This document shows, in pieces, positions 50,217-52,000 of a stretch of 52,000 nucleotides of DNA (positions are counted from its first letter, which is position 1; every line of letters starts with the position of its first letter). Origin of the DNA: Rhodopseudomonas sp. BR0M22 (lineage in GTDB: Bacteria; Pseudomonadota; Alphaproteobacteria; Rhizobiales; Xanthobacteraceae); the NCBI RefSeq assembly GCF_010907035.1, contig NZ_QUMK01000039.1, positions 1 through 52,000 on the forward strand. Direction: 5' to 3'. The translations under genes were made by a program, and so were the position numbers. The notes under the pieces are model-generated. The model ran no database searches, had not been told where the DNA came from, and saw nothing but the letters and a program-made list of their open reading frames with translations.

Positions 50217-52000
50217 TGGCGTCGATGTCCGCCCCGTTCATTCGGCGGCCGGTCGGCACGACGCTGCTGGCGATCGGATTGTTTCTGGTCGGCATGGTGG
50301 CCTATGCGGTGCTGCCGGTGGCGGCGCTGCCGAACGTCGATTTCCCGATGATCATGGTGCAGGCCTCGCGGCCCGGCGCAGCCCCGTCGGTGATGGCCTC
50401 GACGGTTGCGGCGCCGCTTGAGCGGCGGCTGGGCGAGATCGCCGGCCTCGACCAGATCACCTCGACCAGCTCGCTGGGAACGACCCGGATTCAGTTGCAG
50501 TTTTCGATCGGCCGCAACGTCGACAGTGCCGCGCGCGACGTGCAGGCGGCGATCAACGCCGCCGTCAGTGACCTGCCGACCGATCTGCCTACGCTCCCCA
50601 CGTTTCGCAAGTTCAACTCCGCGGCCGCGCCGGTCTACATCCTGGCGCTGACCTCGAAGACGATGCCGGCCAGCGCCATCTACGACGTGGCCGATACGGT
50701 GCTGGCGCAGCGGATTTCGCAGGTGCCGGGTGTGGGCGACGTCACGGTGTCGGGCGCCGACCAGCCGGCGGTGCGGATCGCGCTCAATCCTGTCGCGCTC
50801 TCCAATGCCGGCATCTCGACCGACGATGTTCGTGCCGCGATCGTCGCCGCCAATCCGGTCGGCCCGGTCGGCTCGTTCGACGGGCCGCGGCTGACCGAGA
50901 CGCTGTCCACCAATCCACAGATGCGCACGGCGGAGCAGTTCCGCAGCATCGTCATCAAGAGCGATGCCAACGGTACGGTGCGGCTATCGGATGTCGCCAC
51001 CGTCAGCGACGCGACCCGCAATGCCCGCACCATCGCCTGGTTCAACAAGCAGCCGGCGGTGATCATGCAGATCACTAAGCAGGGCGACGCCAACGTCATC
51101 GAGACGATCGACCGGGTGAAGGCGTTGCTGCCGGAGCTGAAGCGGTGGATTCCGGCCGGGGTCGACATCTCGGTGCTGGCCGACCGCACCGGCACGATCC
51201 GTGCCAGCGTCGACGACATGCAATGGACGCTGCTGGCAACGGCGATCCTGGTGATGGTGGTCGTTCTGCTGTTCTTGCGCAGGCTGACGCCGACCATCGC
51301 CGCCGGCATATCGGTGCCGCTGGCGCTGGCCGGCACCTGCGCGGGAATGTGGATCAGCGGGTTTTCGATCAACAATCTGTCGCTGATGGCGCTCGCGATC
51401 GCGGTCGGCTTCGTTGTCGACGACGCCATCGTGATGATCGAAAACATGTACCGCAATCTCGAGCGCGGCATGGCGCCGCTGCCTGCGGCGCTGGAGGGAG
51501 CCCGGCAGATCGGCTTCACGGTGCTGTCGATCAGCCTGTCGCTGGTTGCGGCGTTCGCGCCGCTGATCTTCATGGACGGGCTGATCGGCCGGCTGCTGCG
51601 TGAATTTTCGCTGACGCTGACCTTCGCCATTGCGGTGTCGACCGTGGTGTCGCTGACGGTGACGCCGATGATCTGCGCGCACTACATCCGCGCCGAGCAA
51701 TCGCCGAAGCAGACCTGGTTCGATCGGGTGGTCGAGGGGACGCTGAGCCGTATCGTTGGATTTTATGCCTGGACGCTGCGTGCTGTGCTGGCGGTGCCGT
51801 GGCTGGCCATGGTGGTGTTCGTCGCCACCATCGCGCTCACGGTGACGCTGTATATCAAGGTGCCGAAGGGATACTTCCCGATCGACGATTCCGGCTTCGT
51901 CATCGGCTCCACCCGCGCCTCCGCCGACATCTCGTTTCAGTCGATGCGCAAGCTGCAGGAGCAGCTCGCCGACATCGTGATCGCCGATCCGGCCGTGGCC
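50216..52000 (+). CDS. mdtC: RND efflux pump (MdtC-like), partial
   Basis: The frame is open for 595 codons to the window edge, so the C-terminal 40 per cent is missing. It starts in the stop of mdtB (TGATG); an ATG 9 bases later is also possible. It opens SAPFIRRPVGTTLLA, and the proton-relay pair is present (D402-D403 in FVVDDAIVMIEN). It is clearly related to but distinct from the preceding pump, as expected of MdtB/MdtC partners. It ends within the second periplasmic domain. Confidence 0.9.
   Translation, partial: MASMSAPFIRRPVGTTLLAIGLFLVGMVAYAVLPVAALPNVDFPMIMVQASRPGAAPSVMASTVAAPLERRLGEIAGLDQITSTSSLGTTRIQLQFSIGRNVDSAARDVQAAINAAVSDLPTDLPTLPTFRKFNSAAAPVYILALTSKTMPASAIYDVADTVLAQRISQVPGVGDVTVSGADQPAVRIALNPVALSNAGISTDDVRAAIVAANPVGPVGSFDGPRLTETLSTNPQMRTAEQFRSIVIKSDANGTVRLSDVATVSDATRNARTIAWFNKQPAVIMQITKQGDANVIETIDRVKALLPELKRWIPAGVDISVLADRTGTIRASVDDMQWTLLATAILVMVVVLLFLRRLTPTIAAGISVPLALAGTCAGMWISGFSINNLSLMALAIAVGFVVDDAIVMIENMYRNLERGMAPLPAALEGARQIGFTVLSISLSLVAAFAPLIFMDGLIGRLLREFSLTLTFAIAVSTVVSLTVTPMICAHYIRAEQSPKQTWFDRVVEGTLSRIVGFYAWTLRAVLAVPWLAMVVFVATIALTVTLYIKVPKGYFPIDDSGFVIGSTRASADISFQSMRKLQEQLADIVIADPAVA

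Overview
The window is a 52 kb piece of a GC-rich alphaproteobacterial chromosome. Gene content points to the Bradyrhizobium/Rhodopseudomonas branch, and Rhodopseudomonas palustris is my best guess. The supporting features are Omp25/Omp31-type outer-membrane barrels, an aapJQMP amino-acid transporter, a lipid A glycosylation cassette, an OpgC protein and characteristic intergenic palindromes. The organism call is inference, since no rRNA or other marker gene is present. No rRNA, CRISPR array, transposase or integrase was seen. One tRNA gene (Arg, anticodon TCT) is present.

Layout, 1-18 kb. A partial OpgC membrane protein on the minus strand (1-1136) is divergent from a complex I accessory subunit (NDUFS4 type). 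Next come three leucine-degradation genes: methylcrotonoyl-CoA carboxylase beta and alpha, then HMG-CoA lyase. An unknown protein (6743-7600) converges on a TRAP transporter (dctPQM, minus strand). An MXKDX pentapeptide-repeat protein follows, then a 994-residue outer-membrane protein that looks like three Omp25-type barrels plus one omptin-like barrel in a single chain. After it lie a periplasmic FKBP isomerase, a small cysteine-rich protein, a two-gene ThrE-type exporter, an unknown protein and a PEGA lipoprotein.

Layout, 18-31 kb. An AT-richer patch (18.1-19.7 kb) carries a single FRG-domain protein and abuts the 3' end of the tRNA-Arg gene, so it looks like a small acquired island. A thioester alpha-2-macroglobulin and pbpC follow as a coupled pair. 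The start of pbpC has absorbed a copy of a palindromic repeat. Four genes then form a likely lipid A or envelope-lipid modification operon: an ArnT-like transferase, a PAP2 phosphatase, a DPM1-like GT2 and a LABN membrane protein.

Layout, 31-52 kb. metC (minus) is divergent from the aapJQMP general amino-acid ABC transporter, whose AapM carries an extra internal block of about 118 residues. Minus-strand genes follow: a small unknown protein, a GT-A glycosyltransferase, cysK, and a lipid-modification trio (flavin oxidoreductase, DUF1365, cyclopropane-fatty-acid-synthase-like methyltransferase). The window ends with an MdtABC-like RND efflux operon (NodT outer-membrane factor, adaptor, two RND pumps), the last pump being cut by the window edge.

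The themes are envelope construction and defence (barrels, A2M/PBP1C, lipid A, fatty-acid methylation, efflux) and amino-acid and acyl-CoA metabolism. The points most worth following up are the four-barrel omptin fusion, the FRG island at the tRNA, the translated palindrome in pbpC and the enlarged AapM.
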